A stretch of 64,000 nucleotides of DNA, taken from contig NZ_JABURY010000016.1 in the NCBI RefSeq assembly GCF_014489845.1, positions 228,829-292,828 on the forward strand, in the 5' to 3' direction. The DNA is from Frischella japonica (GTDB taxonomy: Bacteria > Pseudomonadota > Gammaproteobacteria > Enterobacterales > Orbaceae). Of this stretch, positions 22,979 to 31,847 are shown piece by piece. The first letter of the stretch is position 1, and every line of letters begins with the position of its first letter. A program made the translations under genes and the position numbers. Under the pieces are notes generated by a model. That model ran no database searches and was not told the origin of the DNA. It saw only the letters and a program-made list of their open reading frames with translations.

Positions 22979-23030
22979 CTGTTTTTTTATACAGATTATG
23001 TGATTATATACAGTTAAACTCAGAAAGCAA
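22979..23030 (-). promoter_or_regulatory. lexA promoter with tandem LexA boxes
   Basis: On the minus strand box 1 is CTGTATATAATCACAT (23013-22998, one mismatch to CTGT-N8-ACAG). Box 2 is CTGTATAAAAAAACAG (22994-22979, perfect), three bases further on. Box 1 covers a TATAAT -10 (23008-23003) whose -35 is TTGCTT (23030-23025), 16 bases away. The double-box arrangement just ahead of the ribosome binding site is the same as in E. coli lexA and indicates autoregulation. Confidence 0.9.
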
Positions 23031-23253
23031 AACATTTTATAAAACATAATATGATTTATAACAATATTAAAAACAAATCCCCTCAATAAAATATCTTCAA
23101 AATTATTATTGTCTCTATTTCGTTATAGTTAAAAACTATAGATAAATATAAACATTATCAATTTGTTAATAATTAATAATCACTCTTATAATTATTATTG
23201 ATTTTGACGTTTCTCCATCCTAATACAATAAAGATAATTATAAGGAAATAATA

Positions 23254-24378
23254 ATGAATACTTATCCCATCTTTCGTGCAGATCATGTTGGTAGCTTTTT
23301 ACGACCACAATTTCTACTTGATGCTCGTGCGCAATTTGCTAACCAACAAATTAATATCGAACAGTTAAGAGAAATAGAAAATAAAGCGATTGTAGATATT
23401 GTGAAATTTCAGGAACAAGTTGGCATTCGTAGTATCACAGATGGAGAATTTCGTCGCACTTATTTTCACTTAGATTTTTTACAACAACTTGGTGGAGTCA
23501 CTACTGACGCACCCGCTACAGTAATTGATAATAATGGTAAAGAAAAATTGCTACCACCTAATATTCGTGTCACGGGAAAAGTAAAACATGTTAAAGATAT
23601 TCAACTCGCTGACTTTAAATATTTAAATAGCCAAATAACCCCTAGTTCAGTGGCAAAAGTGACGATTCCATCACCAACGATGTTACATTTTCGTGGCGGT
23701 CGTAATGGTATTGATAAACAAGCTTATCCAGTTCTAGAACCGGATTTTTATAATGATGTTGCCCAAGCTTATGCACAAGAATTAATTGCACTTCATCAAG
23801 CCGGATGTCGCCATGTTCAAATGGATGACACTAATCTCGCTTATTTATGTGATGAAAAAATGCGTGAGGCAGCTCGAAAACGTGGTGATGATCCAAACTT
23901 ATTACCCTTTAAGTATGCCGAATTCATTAATAAAGTTGTTAATTTAAAACCCAAAGATTTAGTGTTAACAATCCATTTATGTCGTGGTAACTTTAAAAGT
24001 ACTTTTGCGGCAAGTGGACATTATGGGCCGGTTGCAGAAGCTTTATTGAGTGAAATGAATCTAGATGGTTATTTTCTTGAATATGATGATGATCGTAGTG
24101 GTGGATTTGAACCTTTAAAATATCTGCCTAAAGGAAAAATTGCTATTTTAGGCTTAATCTCTAGCAAATTTCCCCAATTAGAAAATCAAAATGATATCAA
24201 ACGCCGTATCGATCAAGCTGCCAAATATGCATCGATAGATCAATTAGCACTTTCACCACAGTGTGGATTCAGTAGTACGGTGCATGGTAATAATGTGACA
24301 CTATCAGATCAAAAAGCAAAACTACAATTAACGGTTGAAATTGCACAATCTGTTTGGGGATCGATTGAAATTCATTAA
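23254..24378 (+). CDS. MetE C-terminal-domain protein, YxjG/YxjH type (paralog 1)
   Basis: 374-residue protein made only of the cobalamin-independent methionine synthase C-terminal barrel. The MetE-type zinc ligands are visible: H241-x-C243 (TIHLCRGN), a glutamate at about 276 (FLEYDDD) and C337 (SPQCGF). The N-terminus FRADHVGSFLRP and ITDGEFRR are conserved features of stand-alone members. Family members move a methyl group from a folate or other donor to a thiol; the donor and acceptor here are unknown. AAGGAA precedes the ATG. It lies upstream of an MFS transporter and a second paralog, both on the same strand. Confidence 0.85.
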   Translation: MNTYPIFRADHVGSFLRPQFLLDARAQFANQQINIEQLREIENKAIVDIVKFQEQVGIRSITDGEFRRTYFHLDFLQQLGGVTTDAPATVIDNNGKEKLLPPNIRVTGKVKHVKDIQLADFKYLNSQITPSSVAKVTIPSPTMLHFRGGRNGIDKQAYPVLEPDFYNDVAQAYAQELIALHQAGCRHVQMDDTNLAYLCDEKMREAARKRGDDPNLLPFKYAEFINKVVNLKPKDLVLTIHLCRGNFKSTFAASGHYGPVAEALLSEMNLDGYFLEYDDDRSGGFEPLKYLPKGKIAILGLISSKFPQLENQNDIKRRIDQAAKYASIDQLALSPQCGFSSTVHGNNVTLSDQKAKLQLTVEIAQSVWGSIEIH

Positions 24379-24585
24379 TCCGAAGTGCCCCCCCTAATTC
24401 GCCAGATTAAGACAATAAGTTGAACGATTTAACTTCTTATTTTTATAAGACGTTAAGTCACATTGATGATGTTTTTAAAATTGTCAATTTTTCAGCTGAT
24501 TATTTGACTTTGTCTAACATAATTATCGAGCTAATCGCTTTACCTAACAGCAATAAGCATTGTCTTTGAAAAATGAGAAAACTTA

Positions 24586-25905
24586 ATGAAAGTTGCACAA
24601 ATTAAACAAATCATCAATGATCGACCGATGAATCATTTCCAAATTTTAGCTATTATTGTCTGTATTTTAATTAGTATGATTGATGGTTATGATGTGATGA
24701 CCATCGCATTTGTCGCGCCATCAATATCAGAACAATGGAACTTAGCACCAGAACAATTAGGATTATTATTTAGTGCTGGCTTAATCGGTATGGTGGTTGG
24801 CTCCTTGGTCATTCCCCTCTTTGCTGATCAATTCGGGCGGCGAATTATTATTCTTATCTGTTTGGTTATTTTATCTGTTGGTATGATCGCCTCAGCGCTA
24901 TCAACTCATTTTCTCGAATTGGTCATTGCCCGTGTATTCGCAGGACTTGGAATGGGCGCTATATTACCTGGTATCAATACCGTTATTGCCGAATATTCAT
25001 CAAATCAGTATCGTTCATTAATGATCAGTATTATGGCTGCAAGCTATACAGTTGGTTCGGTAATAGGTGGTATCATTTATATTTTTGTTATCAAATATTT
25101 CGGTTGGCAATATGTTTTTTATTTGGGTGGAATCTTTTCCATCATTATGATTCCAATCGTATTTTTGTTTTTGCCAGAATCACTTGATTTTATCTTGACG
25201 AAAAATAATGAGCAAGCCTTGCTAAGGCTTAATCATTTATTAGAAAAATTACAATTAAACACATGTGCAACTTTCCCTAAAGTCGAACAACAGGATCATG
25301 CACTTGGCATTCAACAATTTAGCTTACTTTTTAATCCTGCTATTTTTAAGGCGACCCTCTTGCTATGTATTAGTGTTTCTATGTTGATGAGTTCATTTTA
25401 TTTTCTTATCAATTGGACACCTAAAATATTAGTTAATTTAGGTCATTCTAAAGATCTCAGTATTACCGCTTCATTAATTATGAATATTATTGGTATTACC
25501 GGCGGCATATCCATGGGCTGGTTATCAAAAAAATATGTGGTTACCAAAATCACTGCGATCATGCTTGTCATGGCTTTTGTGTTCGTCACTGGATTCGGTT
25601 TGAGTAGTAATAGTTTACCTTTATTATTTAGTTTAATTGCATTTATTGGTTATACTATTTTTGGCGCAATGGCTGGATTATATGCAACGACCCCAACCAT
25701 CTACCCTCCCCAGATCAGAACAACTGGCACAGGTATTGTATTAGGTCTTGCTCGATTAGGAGGTACCCTAGGACCTTATGTTGCTGGGTTGCTAATTTCG
25801 GCTAAATTAACACCAAATTATTATTTCTTTATTTTAGCATTGCCATTATTAATTTCTGCTATATGTGTGGTTATTATAAAGCCGTATCAAAAAATAAAAA
25901 ATTGA
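24586..25905 (+). CDS. MFS transporter, aromatic-acid:H+ symporter (AAHS) type
   Basis: 439-residue, 12-helix major facilitator. The first-helix motif DGYDVMTIAFVAPSI is typical of the AAHS group (PcaK, BenK, MhpT relatives). The loop 2-3 motif appears as LFADQFGRR. The central loop is about residues 195-240. Members import benzoate-, hydroxybenzoate- or phenylpropionate-like acids, but the substrate here is unknown. Its stop codon is only ten bases before the second MetE-like gene, so these two are cotranscribed. The 207-base gap before it holds an imperfect hairpin (TCTTAT/ATAAGA) that could attenuate transcription from the first paralog. Confidence 0.85.
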   Translation: MKVAQIKQIINDRPMNHFQILAIIVCILISMIDGYDVMTIAFVAPSISEQWNLAPEQLGLLFSAGLIGMVVGSLVIPLFADQFGRRIIILICLVILSVGMIASALSTHFLELVIARVFAGLGMGAILPGINTVIAEYSSNQYRSLMISIMAASYTVGSVIGGIIYIFVIKYFGWQYVFYLGGIFSIIMIPIVFLFLPESLDFILTKNNEQALLRLNHLLEKLQLNTCATFPKVEQQDHALGIQQFSLLFNPAIFKATLLLCISVSMLMSSFYFLINWTPKILVNLGHSKDLSITASLIMNIIGITGGISMGWLSKKYVVTKITAIMLVMAFVFVTGFGLSSNSLPLLFSLIAFIGYTIFGAMAGLYATTPTIYPPQIRTTGTGIVLGLARLGGTLGPYVAGLLISAKLTPNYYFFILALPLLISAICVVIIKPYQKIKN

Positions 25906-25915
25906 AGGAGTCACT

Positions 25916-27088
25916 ATGAAAACATTACTAAATCCCCCATTTCGGGCAGACGTTGTCGGCAGTTACCTAAGACCTGATTTTTTAATTCAAGCCCGAACAC
26001 AATTTGTAGATGGCAAAATAACGCAAAAAGAATTAACCGATATCGAAAACAGAGCAATAACTGAATTGGTTGCTAAGCAAAAAGCGGCTGGGCTTCATGT
26101 CATCACTGACGGTGAATTTCGTCGTAGCTGGTGGCATCTTGATTTCATGTGGGGATTACAAGGTGTTGAAAAAGCTTCACTTAAGGAAGGTTACAAGTTC
26201 CAGGGTGTCGAGTCACGTCCCGAAACAGCACGTTTAACTGGTAAAATAAGTGGTGAAAATCATCCTTTCATTGAGCATTTCCGTTTTCTATTACCATTTG
26301 CTGAAAGTGATATTGTTCCGCGCATCACCATCCCTGCTCCAGCTCAATTTTTTAAAGAGCTCTATCGTCCCGAAAATAAAGCAGCGACTGAAAGCATTTA
26401 TCCTTCACAAACAGATTTGTTACAAGATATTGCCAATGCTTATCAAACATTTATTCAACAAATTTATGCCATTGGTTGCCGTAATGTACAACTTGATGAT
26501 TGTACTTGGGGTATGATGGTAGATAGTCGTTATAACAATGCAGGCGTTGCCAATTCAGCTTCAAAATGTGATTGCAATTGTGCATCAAATGCCACTGTTA
26601 TCAGCCAATCTATACAAGATTTAGCAGAAATATTTGTACAGCTTAATAATGCTGCGATCGTTAATGCACCACCAGATTTAGTCTTAACAACACATGTTTG
26701 TCGGGGTAATTATCGCTCAACCTGGGCTGCTAGTGGAGGTTATCAACCCGTTGCCTCATATCTCTTCGCCCGTGAAAATGTGCATGCCTACTATCTAGAA
26801 TTCGATACAGAGCGTGCTGGCGACTTTTCTCCGCTTGCCAAAGTATCAGGTGATAAACAAGTAGTATTAGGTTTGATTTCATCTAAAGTAGGTGAATTGG
26901 AAGATAAACAAGCTGTGATAAAACGCATTAAAGAAGCCAGTCAATATTTACCTATAGAACGGCTATGCCTAAGTACCCAATGTGGTTTTGCTTCTACCGA
27001 AGAGGGTAACGCTTTAACGGAAGAACAACAATGGGCTAAAATTGCTTTAGTTACCGATATTGCCAAAGAAGTATGGGGAACAGTTTAA
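25916..27088 (+). CDS. MetE C-terminal-domain protein, YxjG/YxjH type (paralog 2)
   Basis: 390-residue paralog of the gene at 23254. It has the same opening (FRADVVGSYLRPDFL), ITDGEFRRSWWHLDF, and zinc ligands H260-x-C262 (THVCRGN), E295 (YLEFD) and C356 (STQCGF). It differs by a cysteine cluster C218-D-C220-N-C222 in a loop that is cysteine-poor in paralog 1. Strong AAGGAG ribosome binding site. Tight spacing to the MFS gene points to a shared pathway. Annotated in databases usually as 5-methyltetrahydropteroyltriglutamate-homocysteine methyltransferase, but stand-alone members need not make methionine. Confidence 0.85.
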   Translation: MKTLLNPPFRADVVGSYLRPDFLIQARTQFVDGKITQKELTDIENRAITELVAKQKAAGLHVITDGEFRRSWWHLDFMWGLQGVEKASLKEGYKFQGVESRPETARLTGKISGENHPFIEHFRFLLPFAESDIVPRITIPAPAQFFKELYRPENKAATESIYPSQTDLLQDIANAYQTFIQQIYAIGCRNVQLDDCTWGMMVDSRYNNAGVANSASKCDCNCASNATVISQSIQDLAEIFVQLNNAAIVNAPPDLVLTTHVCRGNYRSTWAASGGYQPVASYLFARENVHAYYLEFDTERAGDFSPLAKVSGDKQVVLGLISSKVGELEDKQAVIKRIKEASQYLPIERLCLSTQCGFASTEEGNALTEEQQWAKIALVTDIAKEVWGTV

Positions 27089-27167
27089 TCCTTAGCCTGA
27101 ATTTGAGCCGTAGTATTCATCGTTGGCGATACTAATCACTCGTACGAAAAATAAGTCAGATGTTGGA

Positions 27168-30100
27168 TTATCCAAATAAATGATCTAACTCATCAATCAA
27201 TTTAACATCTGGCTTAGTATAAAAAACGCCATTTTGTGGATGTTGTGTGGACATACCACGGATAAATAAGTAATAAACACCACCGAAATGAATTGGATAT
27301 TGATAATTGGCAATACGACTTCTCAAATAACGATGTAACGCTAGTGAATAAAGTTGATATTGCAAGTCATAACGATGTTCACACATGGCTTGATGCATTG
27401 CCATTTGGGTATAATCTTCAGCACTGGCACCTAAATAATTTGATTTATAATCAACAATATAATATTTCCCTTGCCACATAAAAATCATATCAATATAACC
27501 TTTTAACATCCCTTGAACTGTCATAAAATCAAGCGGTGGACATTGATTAGACAAAGCATCAAACTGTTTACAAATCCGATCAAGATCATTTGCTATTACC
27601 TGATGACGAATGGGTAAAAAGAATTGCAATTCATTTAAGCGTTGTTCGTTGGATATCTGTGATAATGACAAACCATCCATTAAAGGCGTTGAACAAACCA
27701 TGGTCAACCATTCCATTAAGGGTAAACGCCAGTCATCGGGTAAATTCAATTTATCGATTATTTGACTCGTAATTGAAGGCAAATCAGGCTGTTTAAAATC
27801 GATTATTTCAAAACATTCATGCAAAACGGTTCCAACCATCGCGCCTTTAGGGAAATGGTGAATATCAAAGCGATTAATTGATTCTTCTTTAACCATATCA
27901 TCTCCGATAAACTGGCCGACATCATTGGTTTGATTGGTATCTGATAAAACTTCACTATCAAAAGCCGGCTTGATATCATTGATAAAATCAGTTGTATGAT
28001 TACGATAACTTGACGACTGTTGTAACCCCGAATAACTGGTGACTCGCCATGAATAATCTAATTTGCGGGTAAATAGATTTGCCACTAAGGAGTTAAGTTC
28101 TGATGTTTGATAGCGCAAAAAAGTAACAGGAACTGGAAGTTTAACATCAATAACAACTAAATCACGCCAATGCATTAATTTTTGTTGCAAAGCCGAATAA
28201 TCATTTTCTGATGCTTCTAAAAGCAAATGACCAATTGCTGATTGATTTAAAGATAACTGTTTAGCCCGCCCTTTTTTTAATCCAGCTAACACAAAACTAC
28301 AATGATAAATCGAACGCGTTAACGCAACATACAATAATCTAACATCTTCAGCAAGACGCTCCTGCTCAATTAACTGTTTGATTTGTGGCGTAAGTTCAAA
28401 AGCATAATGCGTAGAATAGGTTTGCCGTTCATGATATATATGGCTATCTGACTCACGATATGTGCCAATAAATGGTAAAAATACTATTGGATACTCTAAT
28501 CCCTTAGATTTATGTATGGTAATAATATTAATTAAATTTTCATCGCTCTCTAGCCGTTGTTCATGATTAGTGATATTGTAATCAGGTTCATTAATTTGTT
28601 TATTTAACCAACGGATAATAGCATGAGGAGTATCCAATTCTTGAGAAATTTCCTGTAGTAACTCCCCTAAATGCATAAAATTGGTAATTGTTCGCTCACC
28701 TTCATCGCGCATTAATAAATTTTCTGCGATTTGGCGCCGATTCATTAAGTATCGTAACATTACCAATATACCATTTTTCTGCCAAATAGTTTGGTATGTA
28801 TTAAATTCATCAACTAAATTTTCTAACACTTGTTGATCATAAGATAATTGATCAATATCAGCCATTGATGCACCAATTAAGCAAGTTGCTAAGGCACTAC
28901 GCAAATAATTTTCATCTGTTGGCATCATCACAGCCTGTAATATACGTAACACTTCTTTAGCTTCGGTTGATTTAAATACACTGCGATGATTAGAAATATA
29001 AACACTTTTAATATGACGTTTGATTAACGCTTGCTGAATGATTTCAGCCTCACGTGCTGTACGAACAAGCACTGCGATATCAGATGAAATAATCGCCTTC
29101 TTTTGTCCCAGTTTATTAATAAAATAGCTATCTGCCAATAACCATTGTGCAATTTGTTCAGCACAGCGCTGTGCTGCATAATTAAGGTAATCATTGTTAG
29201 AAGTTATACAATCTGGTAATAAATAACAACTGAGCGCATTAACAACACGGTCATTTACTAAAAACGCATTGTATTGATTTGCTTCAGCACTATGCATCGG
29301 AATAAATGGTATCTGCTGAAAAATAAAAGGATCATTTTTTAACGAAAACAAATTATTAACGGCAGCAACCATGGACGGAATAGAACGCCAATTAGTCGTC
29401 ATAGTAAAACGATGATCTACCGATAGTTTTGCTTTAATATAAGTAAAAATATCTGCGCCACGGAAACTGTATATTGCTTGTTTGGGATCACCAATAAACA
29501 GCAATAACGTATTTTCACGATCTTGATAAATCCGATCAAAAATCTGATATTGTACTGGATCTGTATCTTGAAATTCGTCAATCATAGCAACCGGATATTG
29601 TGCTACGATTTGTTTAACCAAATAGCTACCATTTTGGCTATATAATGCTTGCTTCAAATCAGTCAATAAATCATCGAATCCCATCTGTGCAGTGATACCT
29701 TTTTCTTTTTGTATGTTTTGACTGATGAGTTTGGTTATATCAAATAAAAAGGTATCTTTTAAACTAAATGATTGAGCAATAAATTGTTCAATTTGCGAAA
29801 ATAAAGGATGGCTAGGTGCGATTTTGTCACGTTCAGTTTTATTATTTAATTCTGTCTGACTAAATTTACTAAGTTCTTTTACTGGAATTGTATAATCATC
29901 AGTCGGCGATTGAGCCCATTGAGTGACAGTTTTTAACCACCGTGCTAAATGATTTTTAGCATAGCTCTTATTGTTCACCCCAGATTGCATAATAATCATA
30001 TGAATATCATCAACATTGGCCAACCATTCACTTTTAATGGTATTTATTTGGTAAATATTGCACCGATGAAAATCATTAATTCGTTCTAACAACGGGGTGG

Positions 30101-30749
30101 AAGATAACTGAATATTTTCCGGTATATCACGATTAATATAAGGCATAATATCAGCTAATAAGGCTTGTGGATCAGCCCAATTTTGCCAAATAATTTTTGC
30201 CAAATCAGCAGACATTGGTGTAAAGTAATCTCGCCAAAAATCTTGTACTTTTTGTAAATAGAGATTAGTCTCATCTTTGAGTAAGACTTTTTGGAATAAA
30301 CTACCGGCTTCAAATGCATAAGTAGTCAATAACCGTTGGCAAAAACTATGTATAGTAAAGATGGCTGCTTGATCCATGCTTTGTTCTGCATAATACAAAC
30401 GTTTAGCTGCTGATTCTTTATCTTCAATAAGTTTGAGTAATTGTTGATAATTTGCATCGTCATGATAACCTTGTAAGCATGCCTTGCGTAGTTGATAAAT
30501 ATTTTGTCGAATGCGATAACGTAGTTCTTCAGTGGCGGCTTTAGTAAATGTGACCACCAAAATTTCTTCAACTGTTAATGCCCGGGAATATCCCTTATCG
30601 CCAATACCGAGTAACAATCGTAAATAAATAAATGATAACGAATAAGTTTTACCAGTTCCCGCTGAAGCTTCAATCAAAGAACGTCCAGTTAGGGGTAACG
30701 TAAAGAGGTTAAGTTCAATAGCTGATGTTATATTGGATGATGAAACCAT
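27168..30749 (-). CDS. recB: Exodeoxyribonuclease V subunit RecB
   Basis: 1193-residue helicase-nuclease subunit of RecBCD, which resects double-strand breaks for recombination. It has the UvrD-like motif I EASAGTGKT near residues 28-36, the MIDEFQDTDPVQY Walker B, and motif RLLYVALTR. The nuclease active site near 1085-1105 is intact (GYIDMIF ... YIVDYKSN). Length agrees with E. coli RecB (1180). It overlaps the end of sixA by 22 bases. recC, ptrA and recD, its E. coli neighbours, are absent here and must be elsewhere. Confidence 0.97.
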   Translation of the reverse strand: MVSSSNITSAIELNLFTLPLTGRSLIEASAGTGKTYSLSFIYLRLLLGIGDKGYSRALTVEEILVVTFTKAATEELRYRIRQNIYQLRKACLQGYHDDANYQQLLKLIEDKESAAKRLYYAEQSMDQAAIFTIHSFCQRLLTTYAFEAGSLFQKVLLKDETNLYLQKVQDFWRDYFTPMSADLAKIIWQNWADPQALLADIMPYINRDIPENIQLSSTPLLERINDFHRCNIYQINTIKSEWLANVDDIHMIIMQSGVNNKSYAKNHLARWLKTVTQWAQSPTDDYTIPVKELSKFSQTELNNKTERDKIAPSHPLFSQIEQFIAQSFSLKDTFLFDITKLISQNIQKEKGITAQMGFDDLLTDLKQALYSQNGSYLVKQIVAQYPVAMIDEFQDTDPVQYQIFDRIYQDRENTLLLFIGDPKQAIYSFRGADIFTYIKAKLSVDHRFTMTTNWRSIPSMVAAVNNLFSLKNDPFIFQQIPFIPMHSAEANQYNAFLVNDRVVNALSCYLLPDCITSNNDYLNYAAQRCAEQIAQWLLADSYFINKLGQKKAIISSDIAVLVRTAREAEIIQQALIKRHIKSVYISNHRSVFKSTEAKEVLRILQAVMMPTDENYLRSALATCLIGASMADIDQLSYDQQVLENLVDEFNTYQTIWQKNGILVMLRYLMNRRQIAENLLMRDEGERTITNFMHLGELLQEISQELDTPHAIIRWLNKQINEPDYNITNHEQRLESDENLINIITIHKSKGLEYPIVFLPFIGTYRESDSHIYHERQTYSTHYAFELTPQIKQLIEQERLAEDVRLLYVALTRSIYHCSFVLAGLKKGRAKQLSLNQSAIGHLLLEASENDYSALQQKLMHWRDLVVIDVKLPVPVTFLRYQTSELNSLVANLFTRKLDYSWRVTSYSGLQQSSSYRNHTTDFINDIKPAFDSEVLSDTNQTNDVGQFIGDDMVKEESINRFDIHHFPKGAMVGTVLHECFEIIDFKQPDLPSITSQIIDKLNLPDDWRLPLMEWLTMVCSTPLMDGLSLSQISNEQRLNELQFFLPIRHQVIANDLDRICKQFDALSNQCPPLDFMTVQGMLKGYIDMIFMWQGKYYIVDYKSNYLGASAEDYTQMAMHQAMCEHRYDLQYQLYSLALHRYLRSRIANYQYPIHFGGVYYLFIRGMSTQHPQNGVFYTKPDVKLIDELDHLFG

Positions 30750-31189
30750 TCCAACTTACCTTGACCTTCTGCAGATAGAGTAACAAAAGCTACATCTGCA
30801 GGTGAAAACATTGGTGGCGCAATATGTGGGCATAAATCATTAACTAAATAACCAACTAATGGCAAATGAGAAACCAATAACACCGAAGAGATGCCAAGTG
30901 ATGGTAGCGTAATTAAACTATTGATCACTTGATCCGTATTACCACTTGGTGTTAACCATTGGCTCGTTTCTATTTTATTTACTAATATCTGATCAGGAAA
31001 AAAAGCAAATGACTGCTGAGCACGCAAGTAAGGACTGACCATAGCAAGATCAATAACGATATCGTGCTGTTTGAACCAATATGCTACCGATGCACATTGT
31101 TTTTGACCAAAAGAAGTTAAAGGTCGACTGGAGTCTGATGTCGCTGAATATCCCGCTTCACCATGTCGCATAATGTAAACTTTTAGCAT
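30728..31189 (-). CDS. sixA: Phosphohistidine phosphatase SixA
   Basis: 153-residue histidine phosphatase with the RHGEA motif (catalytic H9) and a second histidine in VSHLPLVG. In E. coli SixA dephosphorylates the HPt domain of ArcB and the nitrogen PTS protein NPr. It overlaps recB, an arrangement suggesting cotranscription. Confidence 0.94.
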   Translation of the reverse strand: MLKVYIMRHGEAGYSATSDSSRPLTSFGQKQCASVAYWFKQHDIVIDLAMVSPYLRAQQSFAFFPDQILVNKIETSQWLTPSGNTDQVINSLITLPSLGISSVLLVSHLPLVGYLVNDLCPHIAPPMFSPADVAFVTLSAEGQGKLEWFHHPI

Positions 31190-31302
31190 TATTCGTTTAT
31201 CTCAATACATTCGCTATAAATGGTTTGTTACAAAATAGAAGTTATGCCTAATAGTGATTAACTAGGTTTAGTTATTATCAAACAAATAACCTAAAACTAC
31301 CC

Positions 31303-31346
31303 CGCTATTCTTTCATAGTAAGAACTACTCCTAAGTAAGAATAGCG
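31303..31346. repeat. Ten-base-pair inverted repeat between sixA and yfcZ
   Basis: CGCTATTCTT (31303-31312) and AAGAATAGCG (31337-31346) are perfect inverted copies with a 24-base loop that itself contains shorter complementary pieces. It follows yfcZ on the minus strand and could end its transcript, although no long T run follows. Confidence 0.5.
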
Positions 31347-31359
31347 AAGCAATCACTAT

Positions 31360-31656
31360 TTAACGTAATTTAAGTTGAAAAATTAAACATTCAGCGCCGC
31401 AACTAAAATGAAATTTAGCTGAAAGTTGATAACCATCGTTAAGCTGATCAATTTGGCTTTCAATTTGACAAGGTTCCGATTCAACATCCCGCGCTGCTTG
31501 CGTAAGTTGATTGAGTTTTTCTTGTGCTAACTTCTCAGAAGCAAAAACATTTTTATATTCTGCCGTACAATCATCATTATCAATAATGGTACCGACATCT
31601 ACACAGCAACAAGCCGGAGTCTCATTGCTTTTACATTTATTTATAGAATTTGACAT
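31360..31656 (-). CDS. yfcZ: YfcZ/YiiS family protein (DUF406)
   Basis: 98-residue protein closely matching E. coli YfcZ: ETPACCCVDVGTIIDN near the start, then DCTAEY, RDVESEPC in the middle and ECLIFQLKLR at the end. It is cysteine-rich, with a CCC cluster at 16-18. Function is unknown. GAGG ribosome binding site. In E. coli it lies near fadL; here it sits alone between tamB and sixA. Confidence 0.9.
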   Translation of the reverse strand: MSNSINKCKSNETPACCCVDVGTIIDNDDCTAEYKNVFASEKLAQEKLNQLTQAARDVESEPCQIESQIDQLNDGYQLSAKFHFSCGAECLIFQLKLR

Positions 31657-31709
31657 GGATTACCTCTGAAATTCTTTAATTAGTTTAATTTTTACTGTCG
31701 TATTGGTGT

Positions 31710-31725
31710 TTAAGTATATACTTAA
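31710..31725. promoter_or_regulatory. 16-base palindrome upstream of yfcZ
   Basis: TTAAGTATATACTTAA is a perfect palindrome 54 bases ahead of the yfcZ start and contains a TATACT that could be a -10 element. Candidate operator; the regulator is unknown. Confidence 0.35.
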
Positions 31726-31847
31726 TCAAAACGATTTTATAGTTTTTGATGGCGCTTTACTGGATATATTGCAAGTTAATCAATATCTGCAAGTAACTAA
31801 CATAACTTAGTTCAAACAATTAAAGTATTACATATTAATTAAGACAA

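Noticed and set aside
24430-24460. MET-box-like AGACGTTA and hairpin between the first MetE-like gene and the MFS gene
   Set aside because: Only one partial eight-base match to the MetJ consensus, without the tandem repeats MetJ needs.
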